DNA of 64,000 nucleotides from Natrinema salifodinae. Lineage in GTDB: Archaea > Halobacteriota > Halobacteria > Halobacteriales > Natrialbaceae. The translations under genes and the position numbers were made by a program. How positions within the stretch are numbered: the stretch's first letter is position 1; each line of letters starts with the position of its first letter. The notes under the pieces were generated by a model, which searched no databases, was not told the origin of the DNA, and saw only the letters and a program-made list of their open reading frames with translations. The stretch spans positions 513,491-577,490 of the forward strand of contig NZ_FOIS01000003.1 of assembly GCF_900110455.1 (NCBI RefSeq), given 5' to 3'. Shown here piece by piece: positions 17,215 to 24,939 of this stretch.

Positions 17215-17643
17215 ATGGACGCCGTCGATCACATCAACGTCGACGTCGACGCACTGGCCCCCTGTTACGAGTTCTACCGCGAGACCCTCGACCTCGAGTT
17301 GGTCAGGCCGCCCGAGGACTTTCAGGGGGACCACGCCATGTTCCGGGCCGGCGAGACGGTCGTCACGCTCGCCGAGACCGGCCGCGCGGAGAACTGGGAC
17401 GAGCGGGGGCTCGACCATCCCCTCGATAAGGCCCACCTGGCCTTCGAGACCGACCGCGAGACCTACGCAGCCCTAATGGACGAGTTAGACGGCCAGTTCC
17501 CGAAGCAGGGGCCGTACGACTGGGGCGAGTTCGAGGGGTTCTACTTCCTCGATCCGGACGGCAATCTCCTCGAAGTCGTCACGTACGACTCCCCGGACGG
17601 CGAGCGCGCGCGTCCGTTGCTCACCCACGACGACGTGGAGTGA
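17215..17643 (+). CDS. VOC-fold (glyoxalase/bleomycin-resistance-like) protein
   Basis: 142 residues with the paired beta-alpha-beta units of the vicinal-oxygen-chelate fold: MDAVDHINVDVDALAPCYEFYRETLDLELVRPP, then HAMFRAGETVVTLAETG, HLAFETDRETYAALMDELDG, and FEGFYFLDPDGNLLEVVTYDSP. The His in DHINV, the His in HLAF and the Glu in LLEVV match the usual metal ligands. Substrate unknown. It is divergent from the aldehyde ferredoxin oxidoreductase gene, with about 134 bases between starts, so co-regulation is possible. Confidence 0.87.
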   Translation: MDAVDHINVDVDALAPCYEFYRETLDLELVRPPEDFQGDHAMFRAGETVVTLAETGRAENWDERGLDHPLDKAHLAFETDRETYAALMDELDGQFPKQGPYDWGEFEGFYFLDPDGNLLEVVTYDSPDGERARPLLTHDDVE

Positions 17644-17698
17644 CGAGTGGAATCGATTCCGACCGAAAAACGGAGACGGGCCGTCGGCTATCGGCCGC

Positions 17699-18499
17699 TC
17701 AGAGATCGAGGCCGCCGTTGACGTCGATGACCTCGCCGGTGATGTAGCCGGCCTCCTCGGTGGCGAGGTAGCGGACGAGTCCGGCGATGTCGGTCACGCT
17801 GGCGAACCGGTCGAGCGGAATGTCGTCTCGGAGGTCCTCGCGGACGTCGTCGGGAATGGTCTCGACCATCTCGGTGCGGGTGAAGCCTGGCGCGATACAG
17901 TTGGCGGTCGAGCCCGACGACGCCAACTCCAGTGCGAGCGAGCGGGTAAAGCCAAAGAGACCGCTCTTCGCCGCCGCGTAGTTCGCCTGGCCGACGTTGC
18001 CCTGTTTCCCGATGATACTCGAGATGGCGATGAGCCGGCCGTGGTCGGCGCGCTCTATGTCGTCGTAGAACGCCCGCGTGCAGTTGAACGTCCCGTTGAG
18101 CGAGACGTCGATCGCGCGGTGCCAGTCCTCGGCGGTCATCTCCGCGAAGAGCCGGTCCTGCGTGATCCCGGCGTTGTTGACGAGTACGTCGATCGGTCCG
18201 AGCGCGTCGTGGACCGCATCCCGCATCTCGGCGACCGCCTCGCGATCGGTGACGTCGGCCCGGATCGGATAACCCATTCCCTCGCCGTCGGCCTCGGTGA
18301 TCGACTCGGCGACCTCGTGGGCGGCCGCCTCCGAGGACCGGTAGTTGACGATGACCGTCGCGCCGTACCGACCCAGTTCGCGGGCGATGCTGCGACCGAT
18401 GCCCCGCGAGGCGCCGGTCACCACACACGTCCGGTCGGCGAGCGGCTGTCGAGACGGGAGTTCCAACTCGTCCGCGTATCCGGCGGACTCCGCCGTCAT
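17699..18499 (-). CDS. Acetoacetyl-CoA / 3-oxoacyl reductase (SDR, PhaB-like)
   Basis: 266-residue short-chain dehydrogenase. The NADP-binding motif is VVTGASRGIGRSIARELGRYGATVIVNYRSS, followed by DVLVNNAGITQDRLF, the catalytic Ser in AISSIIGKQGNVGQ, and the YAAAKSG Tyr-Lys pair. IAPGFTRTEMVETIP and ITGEVIDVNGGLDL close it. This is the PhaB/FabG subgroup that reduces 3-oxoacyl-CoA; haloarchaea use such an enzyme for polyhydroxyalkanoate synthesis. No phaC/phaE is in the window, so the substrate remains open. Its ATG overlaps the stop of the gene at 18496 by four bases. Confidence 0.85.
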   Translation of the reverse strand: MTAESAGYADELELPSRQPLADRTCVVTGASRGIGRSIARELGRYGATVIVNYRSSEAAAHEVAESITEADGEGMGYPIRADVTDREAVAEMRDAVHDALGPIDVLVNNAGITQDRLFAEMTAEDWHRAIDVSLNGTFNCTRAFYDDIERADHGRLIAISSIIGKQGNVGQANYAAAKSGLFGFTRSLALELASSGSTANCIAPGFTRTEMVETIPDDVREDLRDDIPLDRFASVTDIAGLVRYLATEEAGYITGEVIDVNGGLDL

Positions 18500-19113
18500 C
18501 GCTGCCCCTCCAGCGGCATTGGCTGGTCGGCCAGGGAATTGCGCGCGGACGCCCCGATCGACTGCGTCTCGACCGCAGTGAGCCACCGGTCGACGGTGTG
18601 GGTTCGCTCCTCGTCCGTGCGTTCCGTACACGGAACGACCCCCCTGAGCGACTCCGCGTCGAGCGGCTTCGCGCCGACGGCAGTATCGGTTTCCGCCTCG
18701 GTCTCGGCCGCGGTCTCGGTCTCGGAGATCGCGAGCGCCACCAGCGGAACCCGCACCTGCTCGCGAGCGTCCGCCTCGACGCCGAGCGGCGACGCCGGGA
18801 TCGTCCGGCGACGGAACGCCGGTTCGAGCGAGTACCCGCGCCGCTCGGCCCACCGTTCGAACGTCTCGACGAGGTCGTCCCGCGTCGGACGGTCCGCGTC
18901 CGCGATGGCGTGTTGCGACGGCCACCGACTGACTCGCACGTCGTCGACGGCGTTTCGCTCGTCGAGCGTCCGCAGGCGGTCGACGAGTGCGTCGACCTGA
19001 TCGGTAACGGCACTGGGAACGGCCGATCGAACGTAGCAGTCGACGCAGACGTCGTCGCCGAATTCGGGCTCGACGAACGGGAACGCCGCGGGTGTGTGAT
19101 TATTGGCAGACAT
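18496..19113 (-). CDS. Unknown protein between a TrmB-like regulator and PhaB
   Basis: 205 residues; I do not recognise the family. N-terminal PFVEPEFGDDVCVDCYVRSAVP has a CVDC pair. The middle is helical and charged (VDALVDRLRTLDERNAVDDVRVSRWPSQHA...LVETFERWAERRGYSLEPAFRRR). A loop rich in Glu, Thr and Ala (SETETAAETEAETDTAVGAK) precedes a C-terminal part with VVPCTERTDEERTHTVDRWLTAVE. It sits in a coupled three-gene operon: the preceding HTH gene overlaps it by 14 bases, and the PhaB-like reductase overlaps its stop by four. Confidence 0.65.
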   Translation of the reverse strand: MSANNHTPAAFPFVEPEFGDDVCVDCYVRSAVPSAVTDQVDALVDRLRTLDERNAVDDVRVSRWPSQHAIADADRPTRDDLVETFERWAERRGYSLEPAFRRRTIPASPLGVEADAREQVRVPLVALAISETETAAETEAETDTAVGAKPLDAESLRGVVPCTERTDEERTHTVDRWLTAVETQSIGASARNSLADQPMPLEGQR

Positions 19114-19318
19114 AGCCATCCTCCGTGCGCCGGACAAGTCCCTTCTCGGCGAGCGAATTGAGAATCGCAAAGAGCGTAAGCTTGGACAGCCCCAGCATCC
19201 GCTGGAGTTCGGTTGCCCCCGCCTGATCGGTGACGCGGAGAGACAGGTACACGAGTTTCGCCTGTGCCGACGTGAGTTCGTCCGGAACCGCAAGTTGGTG
19301 TTCGCTCGTAGACATCAT
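19100..19318 (-). CDS. TrmB/MarR-like helix-turn-helix protein
   Basis: 72 residues: a single winged-helix domain, LTSAQAKLVYLSLRVTDQAGATELQRMLGLSKLTLFAILNSLAEKGLVRRTEDGYVCQ. The helix 2-3 region (ATELQRMLGLSKLTLFAILNSL) is the DNA-binding part. There is no ligand domain, so it may dimerise with another protein or act as a small repressor. First gene of a three-gene operon with the unknown protein and the PhaB-like reductase. Two adjacent ATGs (19318, 19315) are equivalent. Perfect palindromes at 19358-19383 lie directly upstream and may be its own operators. Confidence 0.82.
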   Translation of the reverse strand: MMSTSEHQLAVPDELTSAQAKLVYLSLRVTDQAGATELQRMLGLSKLTLFAILNSLAEKGLVRRTEDGYVCQ

Positions 19319-19726
19319 CAAAGCGGGCCACAAGCGTGCATATAAAATTGGATAGAGATGTGCGCACATGTAACATATATGTTCTCAAATGATCTTTATT
19401 GCCCTATAATATAACCGAGTGAACTACGGGCGGACGATGCGTCGCCGAGAGGATGATGTCCACGAGTGGCCGTCGCGTGACGGCCAACCGTGCGCGGTTC
19501 CGGAACGGCGTCGGTACCTCCGGATCGACCGCACCGGAACGGTTGGATTCGAAGGGGAAAGTTGTAGGGCCAATACACTTTGGTATATGTGCCGTGAGTC
19601 CGCGCACCGATGTCGGACACGGTCGCAGACTCGGCGTTGCACCGGACCGTGGCGCGCTCACACGCTGACCCGAAAGACGAGGCTATCCTCGGCCGAATAC
19701 CGCTGCTACGGACGTGACCGGTGTGT
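19319..19726. other. Intergenic region, no gene recognised
   Basis: About 400 bases between the TrmB-like operon and the end of the LWR-salt gene. The left part is AT-rich and contains the two palindromes and a second TATA-like element near 19405-19415 (CCTATAATATAACC). The rest is GC-rich. Open frames cross it, but their codon use and amino-acid content do not support genes. Confidence 0.6.
19358..19383. promoter_or_regulatory. Two perfect 12-bp palindromes upstream of the TrmB-like operon
   Basis: ATGTGCGCACAT (19358-19369) and AACATATATGTT (19372-19383) are each perfectly self-complementary. Their centres are 14 bases apart, and they lie just upstream of an A/T-rich TATA-like region (19340-19350) that precedes the ATG at 19318. 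Position and symmetry suggest operators for a dimeric regulator, plausibly the HTH protein itself. Confidence 0.5.
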
Positions 19727-20125
19727 CTATCCGCCGTCGCTATCGGTCACTCGGATGCTCGAACCCAAATACTTCGAGAGCACCTCCGAGACGTTCTCGG
19801 CATTGAACGCCGCGAGATCGTCCGCGATCTCGGCCTTCAGGGCGTCGAAGTACGCCTGGTCGACCTGCAGCTCGCGGAAGTCGACCGCCTCGACGGCGTC
19901 TTCGGGAACGCCGAGCCACTCCGCGGCGAGCCGACGGGCGTGGTCCCGATCGGAGACGTCGCCGCGCCAGAGCGTGTTTCGGAAGAACAGCCAGCCCTCG
20001 GTGCCGGGCTCCGGCGCGTCGCGAAAGAGCGTGACCGTCGTCTCTGCGCTGCTCGCCTCGAGGGAGACGGCCTCGTGGTCGGGTTCGAGCCGGAGCCGGA
20101 CGCGGAAGACGTAGCGTGCGTTCAT
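19727..20125 (-). CDS. LWR-salt protein (haloarchaeal)
   Basis: 132 residues. The signature is FFRNTLWRGDVSDRDHARRLAAEWLGV, containing the LWR triplet that names this haloarchaeal family. The N-terminus is beta-rich (NARYVFRVRLRLEPDHEAVSLEASSAETTVTLFRDAPEPGTEGWLF). The C-terminal half is helical and acidic. The molecular function is not established. It follows the pterin-4a-carbinolamine dehydratase gene on the same strand, about 30 bases downstream. Confidence 0.88.
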   Translation of the reverse strand: MNARYVFRVRLRLEPDHEAVSLEASSAETTVTLFRDAPEPGTEGWLFFRNTLWRGDVSDRDHARRLAAEWLGVPEDAVEAVDFRELQVDQAYFDALKAEIADDLAAFNAENVSEVLSKYLGSSIRVTDSDGG

Positions 20126-20157
20126 GTCGGAGCCGTCGTCGGACGTGACGAGACGGG

Positions 20158-20439
20158 TTACTCCCCGCGCTCGGATTCGATCAGTTCCGCCATCTCGATA
20201 TCGTCTTCGGTGATGCCGCCCGCCTCGTGGGAGGTCAGACGGATCTCGACTTCCTCGTATCGGATGACGATCTCAGGGTGGTGGAACTGCGATTCGGCGA
20301 TCTCGCCGACCATCTGGGCGAAGTTGACGCCCCGGAGATAGTCGTCGAACTCGTAGGTGCGGACGATCTCGTCGCCGTCGCGCGACCAGTCGTCGGGACA
20401 TTGCGCCTCGATCTCCTCGTCGGACAGGAGGTCAGCCAT
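20158..20439 (-). CDS. Pterin-4a-carbinolamine dehydratase-like protein
   Basis: 93 residues. The family signature is present: DWSRDGDEIVRTYEFDDYLRGVNFAQMVGEIAESQFHHPEIVIRYEEVEIRLTSHEAGGITEDDIEMA. The catalytic block is ...QFHHPEI...L.SHEAGGIT, with the His-His-Pro and final His. It either recycles oxidised pterin cofactors or, in organisms without pterin hydroxylases, may act in pterin chemistry tied to molybdopterin. I chose the ATG at 20439, which begins directly at MADLLSDEEIEA. Confidence 0.92.
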   Translation of the reverse strand: MADLLSDEEIEAQCPDDWSRDGDEIVRTYEFDDYLRGVNFAQMVGEIAESQFHHPEIVIRYEEVEIRLTSHEAGGITEDDIEMAELIESERGE

Positions 20440-20550
20440 GTGGAGTCGAACGCAAGCCAATCAAATAACGATTGTGCCGCGTACCCACCCGACGGCGGCC
20501 GGACGGCCCCGGTCGACGGGCAATTCGACTGTCGCTCGATCCGGCACCCG

Positions 20551-21216
20551 TTACCGTCGCTCGAGCCGCGAGCGCTCGCCCGCGGGCTGAAGTTCGGCGT
20601 CGACCAGCGTCTCGTAGGCCCGCCGGAACCGCTCGGAGAGCGCCTGGTGGGAGATGCCGAGTTCGTCGGCCAGTTCCTCCATCGAGATGTCCCGGGGAAT
20701 CTCGAAGTAGCCGTACTCGAGGGCGGCCTCGAGGGCCTCCTCCTGCTCGGGCGTCAACCGCGTCTCGCGGTCCCCCGCTTCGCTCACGTCGGTCACGCGC
20801 CGGAGGTCGGCGTTGATACCGCGGTCGACCAGGCGGTCGTAGGCGTCACAGAGGGTATCGCGATCGCGGTACCGGACCGTCACCTGCCACCAGCCGTCGC
20901 TTGCCCGCGCCTCGAGCAGCGAGCCGCCGTCGACGAGCAGGTCGTCCCAGAGCCTGGTCGTGTCCGTCTCCTCGACGAAGGTGACGTCGTACAGTAGTCG
21001 GGAATCCGTTTCGACGAGGAGTTCGGCGGCCGCAACCGTGGGGTCGGCCGCGAAGGCGCGCTCGACCGTCTCGCGGTCGACGCCGGCCACCCACAGGGAG
21101 GGACGCGTCTTCGACACCGAGGACTCGAGTTCGAACGTGGCCTCGGGCGCGCGTTCGAAGGCGATCGCCAACGCCGCGTCCGCCGCCGGAAGCCGGAGGT
21201 CGGCTATCGTCGACAT
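20551..21216 (-). CDS. HTH_10 (bacterio-opsin activator-like) transcriptional regulator
   Basis: 221 residues. The C-terminal HTH_10 domain (about 160-215) reads LTPEQEEALEAALEYGYFEIPRDISMEELADELGISHQALSERFRRAYETLV, the hallmark of the Bat-like haloarchaeal regulators. The N-terminal 150 residues form the accompanying sensor-like domain (FERAPEATFELESSVSKTRPSLWVAG, LLYDVTFVEETDTTRLWDDLLVDGGSLLEARASDGWWQVTVRYRDRDTLCDAYDRL). The ligand is unknown. It stands beside moeA on the same strand but about 75 bases apart. Confidence 0.9.
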   Translation of the reverse strand: MSTIADLRLPAADAALAIAFERAPEATFELESSVSKTRPSLWVAGVDRETVERAFAADPTVAAAELLVETDSRLLYDVTFVEETDTTRLWDDLLVDGGSLLEARASDGWWQVTVRYRDRDTLCDAYDRLVDRGINADLRRVTDVSEAGDRETRLTPEQEEALEAALEYGYFEIPRDISMEELADELGISHQALSERFRRAYETLVDAELQPAGERSRLERR

Positions 21217-21291
21217 CGGGCGTTCTACACCGCCGCGGCGTAAAAACGGCTGTTACGACGTGGCTGACTGTCGGGTTCGGTGATATCCGCA

Positions 21292-22623
21292 CTACGGGTT
21301 GCTCTCCCAGTTCTCGACGCGCACCGTCTCGCCGGCCGGGATCCCCTCGCGGTCGTCGTCGACGACGACCCAGCCGTCGGCCAGGGCGACGCTCGAGAGG
21401 ACGCCCGAGCCGCTGGCCCGCGTCGGCGTCGCCGTATAGCCGGGCTCGTCGGGGTCGCGGGCCGACTCCTCGAGGTCGCGGTCCTCGAGTTGAACCCGGG
21501 CGAACGTCCGCGTCCCGGGCTCGCTCGGGATCTTGCGCTCGAGTTTCGCCCGCGCGGTCGGATGGGAGTCGGGCGTCGTCCCCTCGAGCCAGCGCAGTGT
21601 GGGCCGGAGGAACTGGACCGCATTGACGATACAGGCGACGGGATACCCGGGCAGCGCGAGCACGGGCGTGTCCTCGACGATCCCCAGACAGACCGGATGG
21701 CCCGGTTTGAGCCCGACGCCGTGGACGAGCACCTCGCCCAAGTCGTCGATCACTTCCGGCAGGAGGTCGCGCTCGCCGACGGAGGAGCCGCCGGTCGTTA
21801 CGACTACGTCCTTCGTGAGATCGCGCTGGATGGCCACCCGCAGCGACTCGGGGTCGTCGGTGACCACGTCGCGGTAGGTCGCGCGAGCGCCCCACCGCTC
21901 GGCTAGGCGCGACACCGTGAGCCCGTTGGTCTCGATCACCTCGCCTGGTCCGGGCTCGCCCTCGACGAGTTCCTCGCCGGTCGGGATCACGCCGACGGAG
22001 GGGCGCTGAGCGACTGCGACCCGGCCGTAGCCCGCCGAACGGAGGAGTCCGAGGTCGGACGGGCGGAGCCGGTGACCGGCGTCGTAGAGGTGCTGGCCCT
22101 CCGCGACGTCCTCGCCGACGGGGGCGACGTTTTCGCCCTCCGCGACGGCGTCCTCAACCTCGAGTTCGCCGGCGGACTCGAGTTCGGTGACGTGTTCGAT
22201 CATCACGACGGCGTCGGCGCCCTCGGGGAGGGCGCTGCCGGTGTGGACCCGCGCGGCCGCGTCGGGGTATATTTCGTCGGCGGTGGCGTGCCCGTTGTCG
22301 CTCCCATCGGCGGGATCGGGCTCGGCGACCCGCAGCACTTCCGGCGAGCGCTCGCTGGCCCCGAACGTGTCCGCGGCCCGGACGGCGTAGCCGTCCATCG
22401 CCGCCCGCCGGTAGTGGGGAACGTCGCGGGCGGCCGTCACGGGTGCGGCGAGGACGCGCCCGTCTGCGCGGTCGACGTCGACGGTCTCGGTCCCGCAGGG
22501 CACGTTCGCGTCGGCATCGTCCCCCCGCTCCTCGATCGCCTCCCTGAGAATTCGGCGCGCCTCGTCGACCGGCGTTCGGACCTTGAAGCCGGCCTCCGTG
22601 CGCTCGCGGTCGGCACCTTCCAT
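21292..22623 (-). CDS. moeA: Molybdopterin molybdenumtransferase MoeA
   Basis: 443 residues. The enzyme inserts molybdenum (or tungsten) into the pterin cofactor; the product is needed by enzymes such as the AOR at 15401. Family blocks: VPHYRRAAMDGYAVRA at about 90, then VHTGSALPEGADAVVMIEHV, RPSDLGLLRSAGYGRVAV, the MPT-binding domain with VGVIPTGEELV, DVVVTTGGSSVGERD, KPGHPVCLGIV and LALPGYPVACIVNAVQF. The small C-terminal domain includes TPTRASGSGVLSSVALADGWVVV. I start it at 22623; the frame is open to 22797, but the extra residues are Pro/Ala-rich without family similarity. Confidence 0.94.
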   Translation of the reverse strand: MEGADRERTEAGFKVRTPVDEARRILREAIEERGDDADANVPCGTETVDVDRADGRVLAAPVTAARDVPHYRRAAMDGYAVRAADTFGASERSPEVLRVAEPDPADGSDNGHATADEIYPDAAARVHTGSALPEGADAVVMIEHVTELESAGELEVEDAVAEGENVAPVGEDVAEGQHLYDAGHRLRPSDLGLLRSAGYGRVAVAQRPSVGVIPTGEELVEGEPGPGEVIETNGLTVSRLAERWGARATYRDVVTDDPESLRVAIQRDLTKDVVVTTGGSSVGERDLLPEVIDDLGEVLVHGVGLKPGHPVCLGIVEDTPVLALPGYPVACIVNAVQFLRPTLRWLEGTTPDSHPTARAKLERKIPSEPGTRTFARVQLEDRDLEESARDPDEPGYTATPTRASGSGVLSSVALADGWVVVDDDREGIPAGETVRVENWESNP

Positions 22624-22795
22624 ACCGGAACTCGGGTCGTCGGACGCCAAAAGCGTGGGGGAACCGCCGACCGGCCGACCGGCCGACGCCGGCGACGGCG
22701 CAGGCGGCCGCCGGTCCAAGCCCGTCGCCGCCGGGAGCCGCCGAGAATCGGCCGCGACCGCGGGCTTTTTCGTATCGGCGTTCGAACCTGTAGCC

Positions 22796-23158
22796 ATGTC
22801 AGCGCTCCGCGACGCGTTGCGGGACCTCTCCGAGGACGTCTTCTTCGATCTGCTCGAGAGCGAGGAAGCCTACCTGCTCGTGCTCGACGTGCCCGGGGTC
22901 ACCGCCGAGTCGCTCGATATCGCGATCGACGACGGTCGCATCTCCATCGACGCCCACCGGGAGAAAGAGCCGGTCGACGACTTCCGGTACCTCGAGGAGA
23001 ACCGGTCGCTGTTTCTCGACGTCGACCTCCCGCTTCCCGACGATGCCTCCGACGCCGGCGTCGAGGCGACGGTCGATCGGGGCGTCCTCGAACTGACTCT
23101 CCCGAAACGCGGTTCCGGCGGCGAGACGACGATCGACATCGTCGACGAGGACACCTAA
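22796..23158 (+). CDS. Small heat-shock protein (Hsp20/alpha-crystallin)
   Basis: 120 residues, all within the alpha-crystallin domain: YLLVLDVPGVTAESLDIAIDDGRISIDAHRE, then RSLFLDVDLPLPDDASDAGVEATVDRGVLELTLPKRG and IDIVDEDT. It has an N-terminal helix (LRDALRDLSEDVFFDLLESEEAY) but lacks the long flexible arm of typical Hsp20. It is an ATP-independent chaperone that holds unfolding proteins. It is divergent from moeA with about 170 bases between, and is followed closely by the UbiB-type gene. Confidence 0.88.
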   Translation: MSALRDALRDLSEDVFFDLLESEEAYLLVLDVPGVTAESLDIAIDDGRISIDAHREKEPVDDFRYLEENRSLFLDVDLPLPDDASDAGVEATVDRGVLELTLPKRGSGGETTIDIVDEDT

Positions 23159-23174
23159 CGCGGGGTGACCGAGG

Positions 23175-24878
23175 CTGGCCTCACTCCGCGCGTACAAGCG
23201 GTTCGTCGTCGTCGCGTGGCAGTTCCTCCCGCTGTTGCTCGCCTACGCCCGCGACCGTCGGCGCTTCCTCCTGTTCGGCCCCCGACGCCAGGTCGGCACC
23301 GAGGTCCACCGCCAGCGGGCCGAGCGATTGCTCGAGTCGCTGCTGACGCTTGGACCGACGTTCATCAAACTCGGCCAGTTGCTCTCGACCAGGCCCGACG
23401 TGCTCCCGCCGGCGTACATCGACGTGCTCTCGGCGCTGCAAGACGAGGTCCCGCCGGCACCCTGGCCCGAAGCCAAGGACGTGCTCGAGGACGAGCTCGG
23501 CCCCGTCGACGAGCGCTTCGCGGCGTTCGACAGCGACCCGATCAGCGGTGCCAGCCTGGGCCAGGTCTACCGGGCGCGCGTCGACCCCGGTGCAGTCGAG
23601 ACGAACCCCGTCACCGACGTCGACGGGCGCGAGGTCGCGGTGAAGGTCCGCCGGCCGAACATCGAGGCTCTGGTCCGGGCCGACCTGCGGGTCATCAAGT
23701 GGTCGCTGCCGATCCTGCTGTACTTCGTCGACGACTCGCGGGCGTTCTCGCTGGAGAACCTGGCCGACGAGTTCGCGAAGACGATCCGCGAGGAGATGGA
23801 CTACGAGCGCGAGGCCGAGATGTTGGCCGAGATCCGGTCGAACTTCGCGGACGACGATCGGTTTCTCATCCCCGAAGTGATCGAGAGCCACTCGGGGCCG
23901 CGGGTGCTCACGATGGATTACATCGAGGGGACGAAGATCAACGACCTCGAGGAACTCGAGCGCAAGGGACTCGACCGGACGGAAGTTGCGGAGAACCTAG
24001 AGCGGGCGTACCTGCAGATGATCATGGACGACGGGGTCTTCCACGCCGACCCGCACCCGGGCAACCTCGCGGTGACCGACGAGGGGCGGATCGTCTTCTA
24101 CGACTTCGGCATGTCGGGCCGGGTCGATCCGTTCGTCCAGGAGAAGATCATCGACTTCTACGTCGCCGTCGCTAACCAGGACATCGACGCGATCCTCGAC
24201 GCCCTGATCGAGATCGGGACGCTCTCCCCCGACGCCGACCGCGGCGTGATGGCCGAGGTGATGGAACTGGCCATCCAGGACGCCCGCGGCGAGGACGTCG
24301 AACAGTACCGGGTCAATCAGATCGTCGGCCAGATCGAGGATTCGATCTACGTCTTCCCGTTCCGGCTGCCGAAGAACCTCGCGCTCGTCCTCCGGGTCGC
24401 GACCGTCGTCGAAGGGGTCTGCGTCACGCTCGATCCGGACTTCGACTTCATCTCGGTCGCGACCGCCTACCTGACCGAGCAGGGCTACCGCGAGGAGTCC
24501 ATCCGCCGCTACCTCGAGGAGACCGGCCGCCAGCTCCGCGAGACGAGCGAGTCGCTGACCAGGCTCGCACCGAAAGCCGAGCGGACGCTCGACCGGCTCG
24601 AGCGCGACGACCTCTACGTCCGCATTGGCCTCGAGGACGACGAGAACGTCTTCGACAAGCTCGCCAAGCGCCTGGTCTACGGCATGTTGCTCACGATGTC
24701 GCTGTTCTCGATGGGCGTGCTGTACGCACTCGAAGCGCCCCGGGCGTCGATCGTCGCCGCGGTCTTCTCGGTGGTCGTGACGGTCCAGCTCTACCGCTCG
24801 TTCCGCAAACCGGAGTCGATCCACGCGCGCCCGCAGTTCACCCGGCACAACCTGCGGCAGCGACGCGGCGAGGAGTGA
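23175..24878 (+). CDS. ABC1/AarF/UbiB-family atypical protein kinase
   Basis: About 567 residues. Kinase-like ATPase of the ABC1/UbiB family, involved in quinone lipid metabolism. Motifs: LGPTFIKLGQLLSTRPDVLPPAYI (KxGQ), SGASLGQVYRA (Ala-rich loop), EVAVKVRRPNIE (ATP-binding Lys), EEMDYEREAEM, HADPHPGNLAV (catalytic Asp) and VFYDFGMSGR (DFG). The C-terminus has two hydrophobic segments (GMLLTMSLFSMGVLYAL and SIVAAVFSVVVTVQLY), a membrane anchor. The family-like N-terminus LRAYKRFVVVAWQFLPLLLAYARDRRRF has no ATG or GTG in frame; the start given is a CTG placed at that block, and TTG 23235 is the next candidate. A GTG at 23165 becomes in-frame if one G near 23171 is removed, suggesting a frameshift or sequencing error. 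Confidence 0.85.
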   Translation: MASLRAYKRFVVVAWQFLPLLLAYARDRRRFLLFGPRRQVGTEVHRQRAERLLESLLTLGPTFIKLGQLLSTRPDVLPPAYIDVLSALQDEVPPAPWPEAKDVLEDELGPVDERFAAFDSDPISGASLGQVYRARVDPGAVETNPVTDVDGREVAVKVRRPNIEALVRADLRVIKWSLPILLYFVDDSRAFSLENLADEFAKTIREEMDYEREAEMLAEIRSNFADDDRFLIPEVIESHSGPRVLTMDYIEGTKINDLEELERKGLDRTEVAENLERAYLQMIMDDGVFHADPHPGNLAVTDEGRIVFYDFGMSGRVDPFVQEKIIDFYVAVANQDIDAILDALIEIGTLSPDADRGVMAEVMELAIQDARGEDVEQYRVNQIVGQIEDSIYVFPFRLPKNLALVLRVATVVEGVCVTLDPDFDFISVATAYLTEQGYREESIRRYLEETGRQLRETSESLTRLAPKAERTLDRLERDDLYVRIGLEDDENVFDKLAKRLVYGMLLTMSLFSMGVLYALEAPRASIVAAVFSVVVTVQLYRSFRKPESIHARPQFTRHNLRQRRGEE

Positions 24879-24939
24879 CCGCGTTCGGCCCGCCACACGG
24901 GCACCGAGCCTCTTTCCGCACCGGCCTCGAACGGACGGT

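Noticed and set aside
19437-20114. Plus-strand frame beginning after a TATA-like element, running antisense through the LWR-salt gene
   Set aside because: Arg/Ser/Cys-rich shadow composition and full overlap with a recognised family gene.
22624-22797. N-terminal extension of moeA up to an ATG at 22797
   Set aside because: The extra residues are Pro/Ala/Gly low-complexity with no similarity to MoeA, and would leave no room for promoters of moeA and the divergent Hsp20 gene.
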